Below, in pieces: positions 32,378-44,000 of a stretch of DNA of 64,000 bases (within the stretch, counting starts at the first letter, position 1; every line of letters begins with the position of its first letter). The notes beneath the pieces were generated by a model. That model saw only the letters and a program-made list of their open reading frames with translations, was not told the origin of the DNA and did no database searches. Both the position numbers and the translations under genes were made by a program. The DNA is from Oasisia sp. SBJ-2009 (taxonomy: Eukaryota; Annelida; Polychaeta; Sabellida; Siboglinidae), in contig OZ024856.1 of assembly GCA_964017155.1 (NCBI GenBank), forward strand, positions 45,836,110-45,900,109, written 5' to 3'.

Positions 32378-35300
32378 TTTGGTATGCAGGTATTGCAATC
32401 CAGGTATTGCAATACCTCAGGGAGTTTGACGCCCCTGCCATGCAGAGTTGTAAACCACTGCCTTATGGTACAGGTTCTTGTCAGAACCGAAGGCTAAGGG
32501 AGCAAACCCTAACCAGAAAACCATGTCACTGTGGCAGCATCAAGGGCAGTTGATGTATGGAACTCCCAACATCTCTCGACCAGCCACTGCAGGGACAAAT
32601 AGTTTGCGCCTGTCTTGACATGTTCTTGCCGGTGTGAGACCTATATTTGTTCCCCGAGAGAGTGTCGCTAGTAACTTGCAAAAGCCAGCGGCACTTCAAC
32701 AATTTTTGCTAGCAGCTTCCATGAAATGTACAACTGCACGAAACATGATACCGGATCGGCCGTCGCCCGGGTTACCAAGGACCGCGCTGCTCGACCTCAT
32801 CTTCCATCGACAGTGAAACATCAGCTAGGAAGAAGAAGACAAAGAAGACAACTACTGACAATTGGACAATGGAACGTCAGGACTCTCCTCGACCGAGAAG
32901 GAGCTAACCGACCAGAAAGACGTACGGCACTAGTAGCAATGGAACTTGCCAAATACAACATCGACATTGCTGCCCTATGTGAAACAAGGTTCTCAGAGTC
33001 TGGTAGTCTCAACGACTTGGAATACTCTTTCTTCTGGAGTGGCAAACCCGAAGGAGAAAGAAGGGAGGCTGGAGTGGGCTTTGCTATCAAAAAGGATATC
33101 GTCACAAAGCTGACAGAAATGCCACGGCCAGTAAGTGACAGAATCATGACGATGAGACTACCTCTGAGCAAGGACAACTTTGCTACAATTACCAGCGTGT
33201 ATGCTCCGACAATGACAAACCCAGATGAAAACAAGGAGGCCTTCTACAACCAGCTGGCAAGTGTGCTCAGTGGCATCCCTCGTACAGATAAGCTACTGCT
33301 GATAGGAGACTTCAATGCGAGGATAGGAAGAGACAATGACAAGTGGCCCTTGGTCATGGGCAAACATGGGATTGGGAAATGCAACTCCAATGGCGAGCTT
33401 CTACTGGCTCTGTGCTCTGAGTTCGAACTGATAGTGACGAACACCATGTTCAAGCAGAAGGATGAACGCAAGACCACCTGGATGCATCCTCGTTCCAGAC
33501 ACTGGCACATGATCGACTTCATCATCACGAGGTGCCAGGATAAGATGGACATCCACAGTACCCGAGCCATGCGTGGAGCAAACTGTTGGACCGATCACCA
33601 GATGCTGAGGTCAAAAGTGGCTTTCAGAATACGACAAAAGCACAGCAGGCAAGGAACAAGTAAGCCGACCAAGCTCAACACAGCAAAACTAAGTACCACC
33701 AGCCATAGGGAGAGTTTTGAGCAGGAGATGGACAGTGCTCTCGCCCAATGGGAGGAAAAGGAAAACTCAACACCAGACGAGAAATGGGCAGCTCTGCAGC
33801 AGGTCGTGTACAACACAGCCAAGACATATTTTGGCAAGCCAGACAGAAAACACCAGGACTGGTTCGACCCCAACGACCAGGAGCTAAAAACTCTTATGAG
33901 CAGAAGAGACCAAGCCCACCTGAGAGTGTTGCAAACCAGGAGCACTAGATCCACTACTGCAGCATATAAAGACGCCTGCAGACTGCTACAAAAACACACC
34001 CGTGCACTGAAGTCAAACTGGTGGGAAAGGAAGGCAGTGGAGCTGCAGAGAGCTGCTGACAGTAACAACATGAAGGGCTTCTACAATGGACTGAAGGAAG
34101 TGTGGGGACCCAAAAAGAAGGGACCTGTTCAACTGAAATCAGCAGATGGAATGGAGACCTTCTCTGACAGCAAGAGAGTTGTGGCAAGATGGAGTGAACA
34201 CTTCCAGAAGCTACTCAACGTCCCTGGAGACATAGATCACGAAGCTTTGGACAACATCCCGCAGCGCATTATCAAGACAAGCCTAGATGAGATTCCAACT
34301 ATGGATGAGATGGCTAAAGCAATCGCCGGCCTGAAAGATGGCAAAGCACCTGGAGGAGATGGAATTCCTGCAGAAGTATGGAAGCACGGAGGAGACAATC
34401 TGTTCAGCAGACTGCACCAACTAATCACCAATGCCTGGGAGGTGGGTTCTGTACCACAAGCATGGAAGGATGCCAGCATTGTAACCATCTACAAGAAAGG
34501 TGATCGAACAGACTGTGGGAACTATAGAGGAATCTCTCTTCTTTCCATAGCAGGCAAGATCTTCGCCAGGATCCTACTCAACAGACTATCTACCCACATA
34601 ACACCAGAGGTAGTTCCAAAGACTCAATGTGGCTTCAGAGGTAACCGGAGCACCGTGGATATGATATTTTGTCTCCGACAACTACAAGAAAAGTGCATTG
34701 AGCAGGACCGACCACTCTACATGGTATTTGTCGACTTCAGTAAGGCGTTCGATACAGTTGGGAGGACCGGGCTATGGCAGCTACTGAGGAAGTATGGATG
34801 CCCAGAGAAGTTCACAACAATGATCGAGGCACTACATACCGGAATGATGGCGAATGTTAGTGTTGGAGGGGAAGTCTCGGAATCGTTCAGTGTCACAAAT
34901 GGGGTCAAGCAAGGATGTGTACTGGCCCCCACGTTGTTCTCCATCTTCCTATCAGCAATGCTCGATGATGCTTTCCGAGACATGGGGGATGGCGTCTACA
35001 TACAGTCCAGACAGAGCGCTGACCTATTCAACGTCGCACACTTCAGAGCGAAGACCAAGACTACTCGGATACTAATGAGAGAGCTGCTATTCGCAGATGA
35101 CAGTGCACTGGTTGCACACTCTGCTGAAGAGATGCAGAATATAGTGGATGCTTTCTCCAATGCGTCAAATAAGTTTGGCCTGAAGATTAACATCAAGAAG
35201 ACCGAGGTGCTGTACCAACCCAACTCTACAAGAACCCGAGAGGAGGATATCATGGTTGATGGAAACAAGTTGAACTCTGTTCTGGAATTCACCTACCTCG

Positions 35301-35901
35301 GAAGCACTATATCAATTGATGGATGCATTGACGATGAAATACAGAGGAGGATGGCCAAGGCTAGTGCATCTTTCGGCCGGCCGACTACACCAGAGACTCT
35401 GGAACAACCACCATGTGTCCATGCGGGTTAAAGGCAAGATATACCGTGCAATCGTGCTGTCCATCCTCCTATACGGAGCCGAGGCCTGGACAGTGTACAG
35501 ACGACAGGTGAATAAGCTGCATGCCTTCATGATGCGACATCTGCGATCGATCATGAGGATAACCTGGATGGACAAAGTGACAAACAAGGAAATACTCGAA
35601 CGGACAGGGCTGCCATCTATGGAAGATCTTCTGATCAGAAAGAATCTCCGGTGGACTGGACACCTCATGAGGATGTCACCAGATAGGCTACCAAAGCAGG
35701 TTCTCTACTCCCAACTGTCTTCTGATCAGAGAAAGAGAGGGCGCCCTCGTCTCCGGTTCAAGGATACCATCAAGAGAAACCTGAAGCTGAGAGACATAAA
35801 GATCGACTCCTGGACATCACTCTCACAGCAGAGAGCTAGAATGGAGAGCAACAGTCAAGTGATGGAAGCAGTCTTGTCGCTTCGCGACCGACAGCATGAT
35901 G
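32378..35901 (+). mobile_element. Non-LTR retrotransposon, near full length, 17-bp TSD
   Basis: Flanked by a perfect 17-bp duplication ATTATAGTGATGCTTGT at 32,361-32,377 and 35,902-35,918, so 3,524 bp were inserted. The 5' end has a 14-bp tandem repeat (CAGGTATTGCAATC at 32,387 and 32,401) and a 5' UTR of about 348 bp. One ORF encodes an AP-type endonuclease and a reverse transcriptase. The 3' end is ACAGCATGATG, a short ATG/GAT repeat rather than poly-A, as in RTE-type elements. A single 4-bp duplication is the only disruption found. Clade assignment (RTE-like) is tentative. Confidence 0.9.
32726..35901 (+). pseudogene. Endonuclease-reverse transcriptase ORF (one frameshift)
   Basis: From ATG 32,726 the first frame runs to 35,431, and the second continues to the element end. 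Order: APE endonuclease, residues about 47-290 (GQWNVRTL, ALCETRF, LIGDFNARIG, HMIDFIITR, WTDHQM); then RT, residues about 520-860 (NYRGISLLS, VFVDFSKAFD with Asp near 670, GVKQGCVLAP, LLFADDSALVA with FADD at 789-792, FTYLGSTIS). After the shift comes the C-terminal region found in this protein type (ILLYGAEAWTV, RWTGHLMRM). It would nick target DNA and copy its own RNA by target-primed reverse transcription. The shift is explained by a tandem GGCC duplication at 35,375-35,382. The second frame has no stop inside the element and reads on into flanking DNA to 36,125. Otherwise intact, so a young copy. Confidence 0.9.
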
Positions 35902-36406
35902 ATTATAGTGATGCTTGTGTTGGACTTCCCTTCCCAGTTCTTCCTACTGACAAAGAAAGTGTGTATCATTCAAATAGGACTATATTTAAGTTACCCAAAG
36001 TGGTGGAATCCTCCATTTCTGTCATACTCGATAAGCAGTCTGGTGACTGCAGTTCAACAGATGACGGGGCAACGAACATGTTAAGTTACATTGCACGTTG
36101 TAAAGGTAAATTGCTGTCATTATAGTATCCAAAATTCTTATATAGTACGCAATCCTCAGGATTGCTCAGGATGTTCAATTGAACACCATCTCGGCTTCTC
36201 TGGGAAACATCCAGTCACGCTGCAGTTAATGTGCGAAGACACAATCGTATCGTATAAAAATAACCACTATGCCATATATGCAGGTACTCGTTCATTCATT
36301 AGAGTGAAGAGCAAAATCTACGCCATTGATGACGTACTATTTTATTTCAAGTTGTTCTATAGTAATATTGTAAAATGATAGTTATTATGAAACACCATCT
36401 TGTTAG

Positions 36407-36560
36407 ACAGCTCACCTGTGACTCCATCTCGCGGAAACAGTTTAATCGAGGCTGGTAACAAACGGTGGCGCCTCCAAACGGAAAGTGAATGGGAATGTAG
36501 TCTGACAAGTCCCACTCGCAAACTTACTAACTTCAGTTGTATAATATTTAGTGAATACTG
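36407..36560 (+). CDS. Possible coding exon P, copy 2
   Basis: A paralogue of 10,106-10,291, following the acceptor-like CATCTTGTTAG at 36,406. The frame gives DSSPVTPSRGNSLIEAGNKR and stays aligned for about 48 codons, then a 14-base deletion relative to copy 1 changes the frame. It lies upstream of block Q and ZNF-D. Unidentified; see copy 1. Confidence 0.25.
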
Positions 36561-36790
36561 CCTTCTGCATTGCTCAAGGTTTGTGTTGGGTTGTATATAG
36601 CTAGGAACTACAGTAGTGAATGTAGGATTTGTGACGCCTTTGATTTAAGTTTTAAATATCAAATTACTGCTGCGGGCGATAAACGAGTGTCAGACAAAGA
36701 TAATGTTAAAACACTAGAATATAATATGTATGGCCAGGCACTAACTAAGGCAGTACAGTAGCCAGTACTACTAGGCTGGCTGTGGTATCT

Positions 36791-38060
36791 TGTGATTTAT
36801 TGTACGCCCTAAAATACCAGACGTCGAATGCCAGCGTTACCAGTGCAACTCTGATCCTAATTATTGGTAACGTTCTGTGCCGTAAACATTTATGATTTAT
36901 TTTGTTTGTTCATCATGTAGCGTGTGGGTACCTTTCATCGACACTGGACGACAGGGTCCCTAATGATCGACCGTTTCATAAATGCAATAACTTTGGTGTT
37001 GACTGTTACTGTACTAACATAATTGGGTAAGTATATGTGCAAACAAATATATGACATGCAACAAAAAAGAATAAAAATCATTGTTGACAAATCATTACTC
37101 AAGTTTATGTGCTGAACGGTCATTCATTAAGTATTTTGTCACCAAATTGTATCAAACTATTTTTTGGTGTTTGTTGAAATCGTCAATGAATATGCTTTGA
37201 ATAGAAAATAATTTAAATTGCGTAAATTTACATCAAAGGCGAATAAAACGCGGAAAACTACGCTTAAACGGTCGATCATAGGTCCCCCGACGCTATGTCA
37301 TGAGTGACACTCGTCATCAGCGTCAGCATTTTCTGTAGGAAATTGTTTAATGTTCCCCGACAGTAGTCACCATAAGAAATTTAATGGTAGTTATTTCATG
37401 TATTTAAGTGAAATATATCAGCAATCTACAGATGTGGAAAGTTACAATTTTTTGACGTTTTCTGACGGCTTGATCATCACTAATTGAAGGTGCTGGTTTC
37501 ATGCATGTAGATGAAATATTAACGAAACTGCAATTTTATGAAATTTCAAATAAAACAAATCTGACTCTTTTGACAGATAATAGTAATTCATTAAAATGCA
37601 ATGGTGCTTCATTCAAGTACATTTACTTATTACTTCAGCACACACGTTACAATTGCAGGATATTGAAACATCACTTTTTAGCAGTAAACTCTTGACGTCT
37701 ACATGGATGAAATATTAATAAAACTGAAATTTTACACAAATATCCATTTGGTAAATTTTATCGAACATTCTATTTGATTTTGTACATTAATCACAAGAAG
37801 CTTACTTCTGTTCAATTATACTGGTTTTGCTGTAAACTATGATGAAGGCCAATACATACCTCATTTTTTAAATCAGTTTGTATAATTTTATAATGTGTCA
37901 TATATTTTTCAACAATATTATATATACTCAACAACAAATAATATTTCATATAAAATTGTAATCAACAAATACCCCAGTACCGACATATAGAAGTCGTGTA
38001 ATATAATTTTATAAACATTAATGATAAATAAACATAAATTATAATAATTAATAAATTTAA
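36791..38060 (+). repeat. Segmental-duplication block Q, copy 4
   Basis: Begins TGTGATTTATTGTACGCCC immediately after GGTATCT: this is the uninterrupted (empty) version of the site that holds the 4.67-kb insertion at 10,461. Relative to the other copies it has an extra segment of about 360 bp near 36,920-37,290. AT-rich, no gene seen. Confidence 0.75.
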
Positions 38061-38973
38061 CATAGCGTAATCAACACAAAGGTACGATGTAAAATTAAAT
38101 AAGTATAACAGGTGAGGTTTTTCATTCTTTAGCAGATATATTTTATATTTCAACTTTTATTGTATTGTGAAGAAAAATAATTCTGAATTCAGTACTTTAA
38201 TATGAGAACAGATATAACAGTCGTAATTTACTCACATTAAAAAAACTACCCCCGGTAGGTCCCACGAATCCTCGCTAAAATCACTAAATTGTTGTCTCAA
38301 GTATATATATATCTGGTAGATTCACTAATTTCACCTGATGTTGTTTCAGACAACAGCAACATCTGTCGAAAGGTGTTCACGTCAGAAGTATATGAAATGA
38401 AGTGACAAAGCTGCCACAAATCGCACACATTCACAATAACAACTGTCACGTCCTGTGACACACCAGAACGGAGGACATCAAGTCACGTGATCAAACATCC
38501 ACATTTGGGTCTTCGAGATAAAGAGAAAATGTGATTATCGCTCGAGGAACAATATTTTTTTTTTATTTGAAGACACCAACTCATTCAAAGATGTTCAAGT
38601 GTGACTAAAATATTCTCTGACTGATGAATCACCTTGATGTGTTATTGCATCTACAAAACATTCTTCTCAGAGTTCAGTTTGGTGCTGTGTGTGCGCACTG
38701 ACATTTGTGGGAAAACATTTAATTGTGATTGTTGTGGAAACGTTTTACAAAAGATGGTGTCTTAAAGACTGCATTTCAGCATTAACATTGGTGAGAAACT
38801 TCAGATGTGATGCATTTGGTTTACACACCTTGTTGAGTATTGTCCAGTCAAGTACTAGAGCTCACTTGGTTGTGACACAACGCCATATGTAGAAGAACTT
38901 TGAAGACACAAGTGTGCATCCACCCAGTGGTGCAAACGTAAAGGTGTGTTGAATGGAAACAGGTGTTTTCAAT

Positions 38974-40446
38974 ATGGCTGAGAATATGAGCACTGGTACT
39001 ATTAAGAAATTATTTGAATGCGACACTTGTGGTAAGCGTTTTTCACGCAATAATGGCTTAATGCAACATGTCCGCCTACATACTGGTGAAAAACCATACA
39101 CATGTGATACCTGTGGTGCACAATTCTCACTAAATAGTCATTTAAAGACACATATCCGTATCCACACTGGGGAAAAACCATACAAATGTGATACCTGTGA
39201 TGCACAATTCTCATACAGTGGTAGTTTGAAAATACATGTCCGTACCCACACCAGGGATAAACCATACAAATGTGATACCTGTGGTGCCCAATTCTCACAA
39301 AATAGTGGTTTGAAGAGACATGTCCGTATCCACACTGGGGATAAACCATACAAATGTGACACCTGTGGTGCACAATTCTCAGGATATGGTAGTTTGAAGT
39401 ACCATGTCGGTATCCACAATGGAGATAAACCATATAAATGTGATACCTGTGGTGCACAATTCACGTACGGTTGTAATTTTAAGAGACATATCCGCATCCA
39501 CACTGGGGTTAAACCATACAAATGTGACACCTGTGGTGCACAATTCTCACAATATAGTCATTTGAAGAGACATATCCAAATCCACACTGGTGAGAAACCA
39601 TACGAATGTGATACCTGTGGTGCACAATTCTCACACAGTAGTAATTTGAAGGCACATATCCGCATCCACACAGGGGACAAACCATACAAATGTGATACCT
39701 GTTGTGCACAATTCTCACAAAGCAGTAGTTTGAAGTACCATGTCCGTATCCACACTGGAGATAAACCATACAAATGTGATCTCTGTGGTGCACAGTTCTC
39801 ACGCCGTGGTAGTTTGAAGTCCCATGTCCGTATCCACAGTGGGGATAAACCATACAAATGTGACACTTGTGGTGCACAATTCTCACACAGTGGTAGTTTG
39901 AAGAAACATGTCCGTATCCACACAGGGGACAAACCATACAGATGTGATACCTGTGGTGCACAATTCTCACAAAGTTGTATTTTGACGGTTCATGTACGTA
40001 TCCACACAGGGGATAAACCATACAAATGTGATACCTGTGGTGCACAATTCTCAGAAAGCAGTAGTTTGAAGCACCATGTCAGTATCCACACTGGAGATAA
40101 ACCATACAAATGTGAAACATGTGGTGCACAATTCTCACGCCGTGGTAGTTTGAAGTCCCATGTCCGTATCCACAGTGGGGATAAACCATACAAATGTGAC
40201 ACTTGTGGTGCACAATTCTCACACAGTGGTAGTTTGACGGTTCATGTACGTATCCACACAGGGGATAAACCATACAAATGTGATACATGTGGTGCACAAT
40301 TCGCACAAAGTCGTAGTTTGAAGCTTCATGTACGTACGTACCACACAGGGGCTAAACCATGCAAATGTGATACCTGTGCTGTAGAATTCTTACAAACTTG
40401 TGATTTTAAGAGGCATGTATGTATCCACAATGAGGATAAACTATAA
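38974..40446 (+). CDS. C2H2 zinc-finger protein ZNF-D (17 fingers)
   Basis: The most intact family member: 490 codons from the conserved MAENMS start (a further Met lies seven codons upstream), one exon, natural end HNEDKL-stop. Seventeen C2H2 fingers with TGDKPYKC/TGEKPYKC linkers. The consensus framework is invariant, while helix positions -1, 2, 3 and 6 vary. Finger 16 has an extra residue between the two His (HVRTYH). Fingers 9-12 recur as 13-16 at an offset of exactly 336 bp (4 x 84), an internal four-finger duplication. A leader homologous to those of A-C starts near 38,350. Predicted nuclear DNA-binding regulator; no effector domain is visible, so partners and targets are unknown. Confidence 0.85.
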   Translation: MAENMSTGTIKKLFECDTCGKRFSRNNGLMQHVRLHTGEKPYTCDTCGAQFSLNSHLKTHIRIHTGEKPYKCDTCDAQFSYSGSLKIHVRTHTRDKPYKCDTCGAQFSQNSGLKRHVRIHTGDKPYKCDTCGAQFSGYGSLKYHVGIHNGDKPYKCDTCGAQFTYGCNFKRHIRIHTGVKPYKCDTCGAQFSQYSHLKRHIQIHTGEKPYECDTCGAQFSHSSNLKAHIRIHTGDKPYKCDTCCAQFSQSSSLKYHVRIHTGDKPYKCDLCGAQFSRRGSLKSHVRIHSGDKPYKCDTCGAQFSHSGSLKKHVRIHTGDKPYRCDTCGAQFSQSCILTVHVRIHTGDKPYKCDTCGAQFSESSSLKHHVSIHTGDKPYKCETCGAQFSRRGSLKSHVRIHSGDKPYKCDTCGAQFSHSGSLTVHVRIHTGDKPYKCDTCGAQFAQSRSLKLHVRTYHTGAKPCKCDTCAVEFLQTCDFKRHVCIHNEDKL

Positions 40447-40760
40447 CATATTTTATATATGGTGGACAATTCTCACAAAGTAGTTATTTGAAAACATTCT
40501 AAAAAAATGGTACTTTGACGATGTCGTGGTGAAAACCTCAATCATATAATGTTGTAAGTGTACTGCACAAATCCGCACAAAGTTGTCATTTTAAGGCACA
40601 TGTATGTATCTACTGTATATCACTGGTTTTGCATTCTTTTAAAGCTGTGACAGTTGCTTCATTAGAAAATGTCATGTCAAACCTAAATTTGCTCGGTTAC
40701 TACTTCATGACCGGACATTGTCATGGACGTTGGATGTAGTCTCAAGCCTGACGTAGGTAT
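40447..40760 (+). pseudogene. Decayed fingers and 3' flank of ZNF-D
   Basis: Two finger remnants (GGTGGACAATTCTCACAAAG; TGGTACTTTGACGATG) are followed by the family 3' flank with GTCATGGACGTTGGATGTAG. No polyadenylation signal stands out. Confidence 0.6.
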
Positions 40761-40776
40761 AGGACAGATACAGGGG

Positions 40777-40777
<1 letters not shown>

Positions 40778-40863
<86 letters not shown>
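40778..40863. repeat. (AT)n microsatellite
   Basis: An uninterrupted TA tract of about 86 bp, followed by the phrase CGGGACCGAATCAAGAGG as in the T blocks. Confidence 0.95.
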
Positions 40864-40871
<8 letters not shown>

Positions 40872-40916
40872 CGGGACCGAATCAAGAGGCGATATTTAAT
40901 ATAAATCGCAATATAA

Positions 40917-41390
40917 AGGGGACAAACCGTACAAGTGTGACACATGTGATGCACAATTCTCACGCCGTGGTACCTTGTCCAAGTCCAATGTCCGTATCCA
41001 TAACAGGGATAAACCGTACAAATATGATATATGTGGTGCACAATTCTCACAACGTGGTCCGTTGAATGGTCGTGTCCATATTCACAACAGAGAAAAACCT
41101 TTCAAATATGATACCTTTGATATGAATACACATATCCACGATGCTTATGCACGATTCTCTGATAGAGGTTCTTTAAAGAAACACATCGTATCCATATAAA
41201 CAATACAAAGGTGATACCTGTGGTGCACAATTCTCACAAAATGATAATTTGAAGATCCATGTCTGTATCCAAACGGGGGATAAATTAGGCAAATATGATA
41301 TGTGTGGTACATGATTCTCAAAACGTGGTACTGTGAAGAATCATGTCCCTTTCCGCACTGATCAAAAACCCTATAAATGTTAGGCTTAGA
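40917..41390 (+). pseudogene. Zinc-finger remnant downstream of ZNF-D
   Basis: A homologue of 29,455-29,700 but longer, with five to six degenerate finger units. The best frame (40,975-41,199, 74 codons) has Cys lost in several places (KYDICGAQFSQRG, KYDTFDMNTH), and stops follow. It ends at CCTATAAATGTTAGG like its sister copy. Confidence 0.7.
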
Positions 41391-41419
41391 CTATCACCAG
41401 AGCTGCTCTGGTAATAAGG

Positions 41420-41964
41420 ATTTTTTAGCGCTTATTGCCAGAGCAGCTCTGTCAATAAGAATGGAAACATTTCTTATTGCCAGAGCAGAAATCGATTGAT
41501 GGTAATGTGCATGCGCGTCCGGTTGGCGATATGTTTAGCGAACACATGTCGACATAGTAATTATTTCAAATACACATGACGCCTTGGTATCATTTTATGA
41601 CTGATTTAGGCGATCGTGGCGAGGAAACTGCGATAAAATCGATCCGCAGATTTGCTCTGGCATAAGGGCGAAACAAATTCGTATTGCCCTTAGCAAAAAA
41701 CGAAGCGCCCCTAGCGGATTTTCAGGGCATATCTCAGAGCAGCTCTGGCAATAAGAACGGAAAATGTTCTTATTGCCAGAGCAGAAATCGATCGATTTCA
41801 CATGTGCATGCGCGTCCGGTTGGCGATATGTTTAGCGAGCACATGTCGACATAATAATTATTTCAGATACACACGACGCCTTGGTATCGTTTTTTGACTG
41901 ATTTAGGCGATCGTGGCGGGGAAACTGCGATAATATCAATCCGCAGAGCTGCTCTGACAATAAG
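41420..41964. mobile_element. MITE-like element E, tandem copies 2 and 3
   Basis: Copy 2 at 41,473-41,666 and copy 3 at 41,769-41,964, each with 16-bp inverted ends CTTATTGCCAGAGCAG (the right end of copy 2 has lost one base). Additional isolated ends form a near-perfect palindrome at 41,435-41,463. Interior as in copy 1 (28,881-29,080). Confidence 0.7.
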
Positions 41965-41999
41965 GGCGGAAAAAATCTTTTATTCAAGTGTTAACAATG

Positions 42000-42530
42000 A
42001 CTGCATTGCTGTGACCAAGAAAGGAATATTGATCCAGAGAATACTTTCTATATAATTATGTGCCTATACTTCAAATTGTTTTCATTCAGATTAATAGTCA
42101 AGAGATTATGTAATGTAATGCTATATACATGGTGTTGCTATATAGGTCTACCTAGCACTGGTCTGTCTGTTGTGTTTATAAACTTGATGGCTATAAAGTA
42201 GATGTCTCGATATATGATTTTCTTTTCTTTTACCTATCCTGAAAATAAAAAGTATTTGAAATATATTGTATTTAAATACTTGTGCATTTAACAATAATTG
42301 TATTTGAATTCTCAAGAGACTGCTGAGTATTTGTATTTCAATAAATGTCAATGTATTTGACCCCGTGTTGACCGATGTCACATAGTGTTTATACTGTAGG
42401 TCCATCATATGTTGATTGGACGCCTCACACTCTCATTGTTGAAGATGTTTATAATACAAATATATTATATAACAACAGAACGTTGTTTTCAGTATATCTG
42501 GCAGAGTGCGCATGCATTCACATAAAAAAA
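42000..42530 (+). repeat. Tail block T, copy 4 (partial)
   Basis: Matches 22,510-22,640 and 23,030-23,640 without the 205-bp insertion and without the minisatellite. It ends at CAGAGTGCGCATGCATTCAC. Confidence 0.65.
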
Positions 42531-42778
42531 ATCCCTTTATACCATGCTATGGCAGAATTTTAATGGAAGCTACCTGCGATTTTGTCGCTTCCACTATGTT
42601 TGCAATATTCAAAATAGCCGCCATCCAAAATAAAAGAAACTTGTTTTTTGATATTTCAGGAACTGTTTTACATAAACCGCTAATCTTGGGCTTAATATAT
42701 AATATTTCCGGGTATTCTGCTTTCAAATATTTTATATCTGAACTTATCCAGCTTTCACATTCGCCATTTTTAAAGATC

Positions 42779-43350
42779 ATGTTAGCCTCGGTTACTATGC
42801 GCCAACACTGCACCAAGGCATGACAAAGAAGTGTGTTGGTGATTCGGCATTTGGCGCAGCAGCATCTCGACTGTGGAATGAACTACCTGTGAACATTCGT
42901 GCATCCAGGACATTACCTATGTTTAGAAAGTATTTAAAGACATAACTTTTTAGTAGACATTTCAATTAATTTAAATTGTTTTAAAATGACGGACATTGCA
43001 TTATAATTTCTTTTTAGTGTAATAATATTTTAATTAGTGTTTATGTTTTAGATAAATTTATAGATTTATATGTATGTTTACGTACAGAGTTTTAGAAAGG
43101 GTTTTAATTTTATATTAATATATATAATTTGCATACCATGTTTTAGTACTATACATCTTAAAAGCAGTGTTAATATAATTTATTCATATTATTTACATAC
43201 AAAGATTTGCGAGTTGGTATGATTTATATTAATTTATATAATTTACATTTTTATTTATTAATACACATTAATTTTAGTATTTTTCTTGTGCAGCGCATCG
43301 ATCCGCCATGCGGGAATTAGCGCTATATAAAAACTATATTATTATTACCC
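42779..43350 (+). mobile_element. 5'-truncated LINE 3' end (CR1/L2-like)
   Basis: Positions 42,782-42,943 encode the typical C-terminus of CR1/L2-type ORF2: FGAAASRLWNELPVNIR, then RTLPMFRKYLKT and a stop. About 400 bp of AT-rich 3' UTR follow, ending GCGGGAATTAGCGCTATATA and a short ATT repeat, also typical of these LINEs. Everything upstream, including the RT core, is missing. Confidence 0.75.
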
Positions 43351-44000
43351 AGGTTCGTGTGGTGGCACTTTTAAGCCCCTCACACCCGCCTGGGGAAACA
43401 ATGAGTCTGCATTTTCGACCCGCCAGGGTGGTCTTACCCCAGATTTGGGTAGAAACGCTGATTGGCTCTCAGGCCAACTATGAAATAAAAATTAAAATAA
43501 CGATATACTTTTACAAAATAATGATATCATATGAAAAGTATTCAACATTTAACTTATATTAACACAAAAGTAAGTAAAAATTTAAATTTACAGTTGTTTA
43601 TAAAATAAGAATTACGGCAGGATTAACCAGTATCCGTGAGGTGGCAGCATTGTTTAGCCCCAAACGGATACCACACAAATTAAATAAGGATACCTTTTTA
43701 TCAAATAATGCTGTATTATTAAAACTATTCAAAATTAAACTTATATTAACACAAAATAAATAGAAATACAAATTTGCATTTGTTTATCAAATAGAAATGA
43801 GTGCAGGATTGGCAGCATTGTATAGGAGGTGGCAGCATTGTATAGATCACGCGGAAAAACAAACACAAGCCGACTAAGTAACCAGACTGTCTTCTCGGCG
43901 TAGTTCCGCTGCCGACCGACAGTCGGTTAAGCGAGACTAGAACTTATCCAGCATTTACATTCGCCATTTTGAAATATGGGGTCCTGTTTGAAGGTGCTGG
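43351..44000. repeat. Dispersed repeat with 188-bp internal period
   Basis: The block at 43,358-43,450 is an inverted relative of 47,040-47,155 (CACTTTTAAGCCCCTCA; CTTACCCCAGATTTGGGTAG). The phrase ACTTATATTAACACAAAA recurs at 43,551 and 43,739. TATCCGTGAGGTGGCAGCAT at 43,631 is inverted at about 52,067, and 43,880-43,935 is inverted at 51,980-52,040. Probably one or more decayed transposons. Confidence 0.55.
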
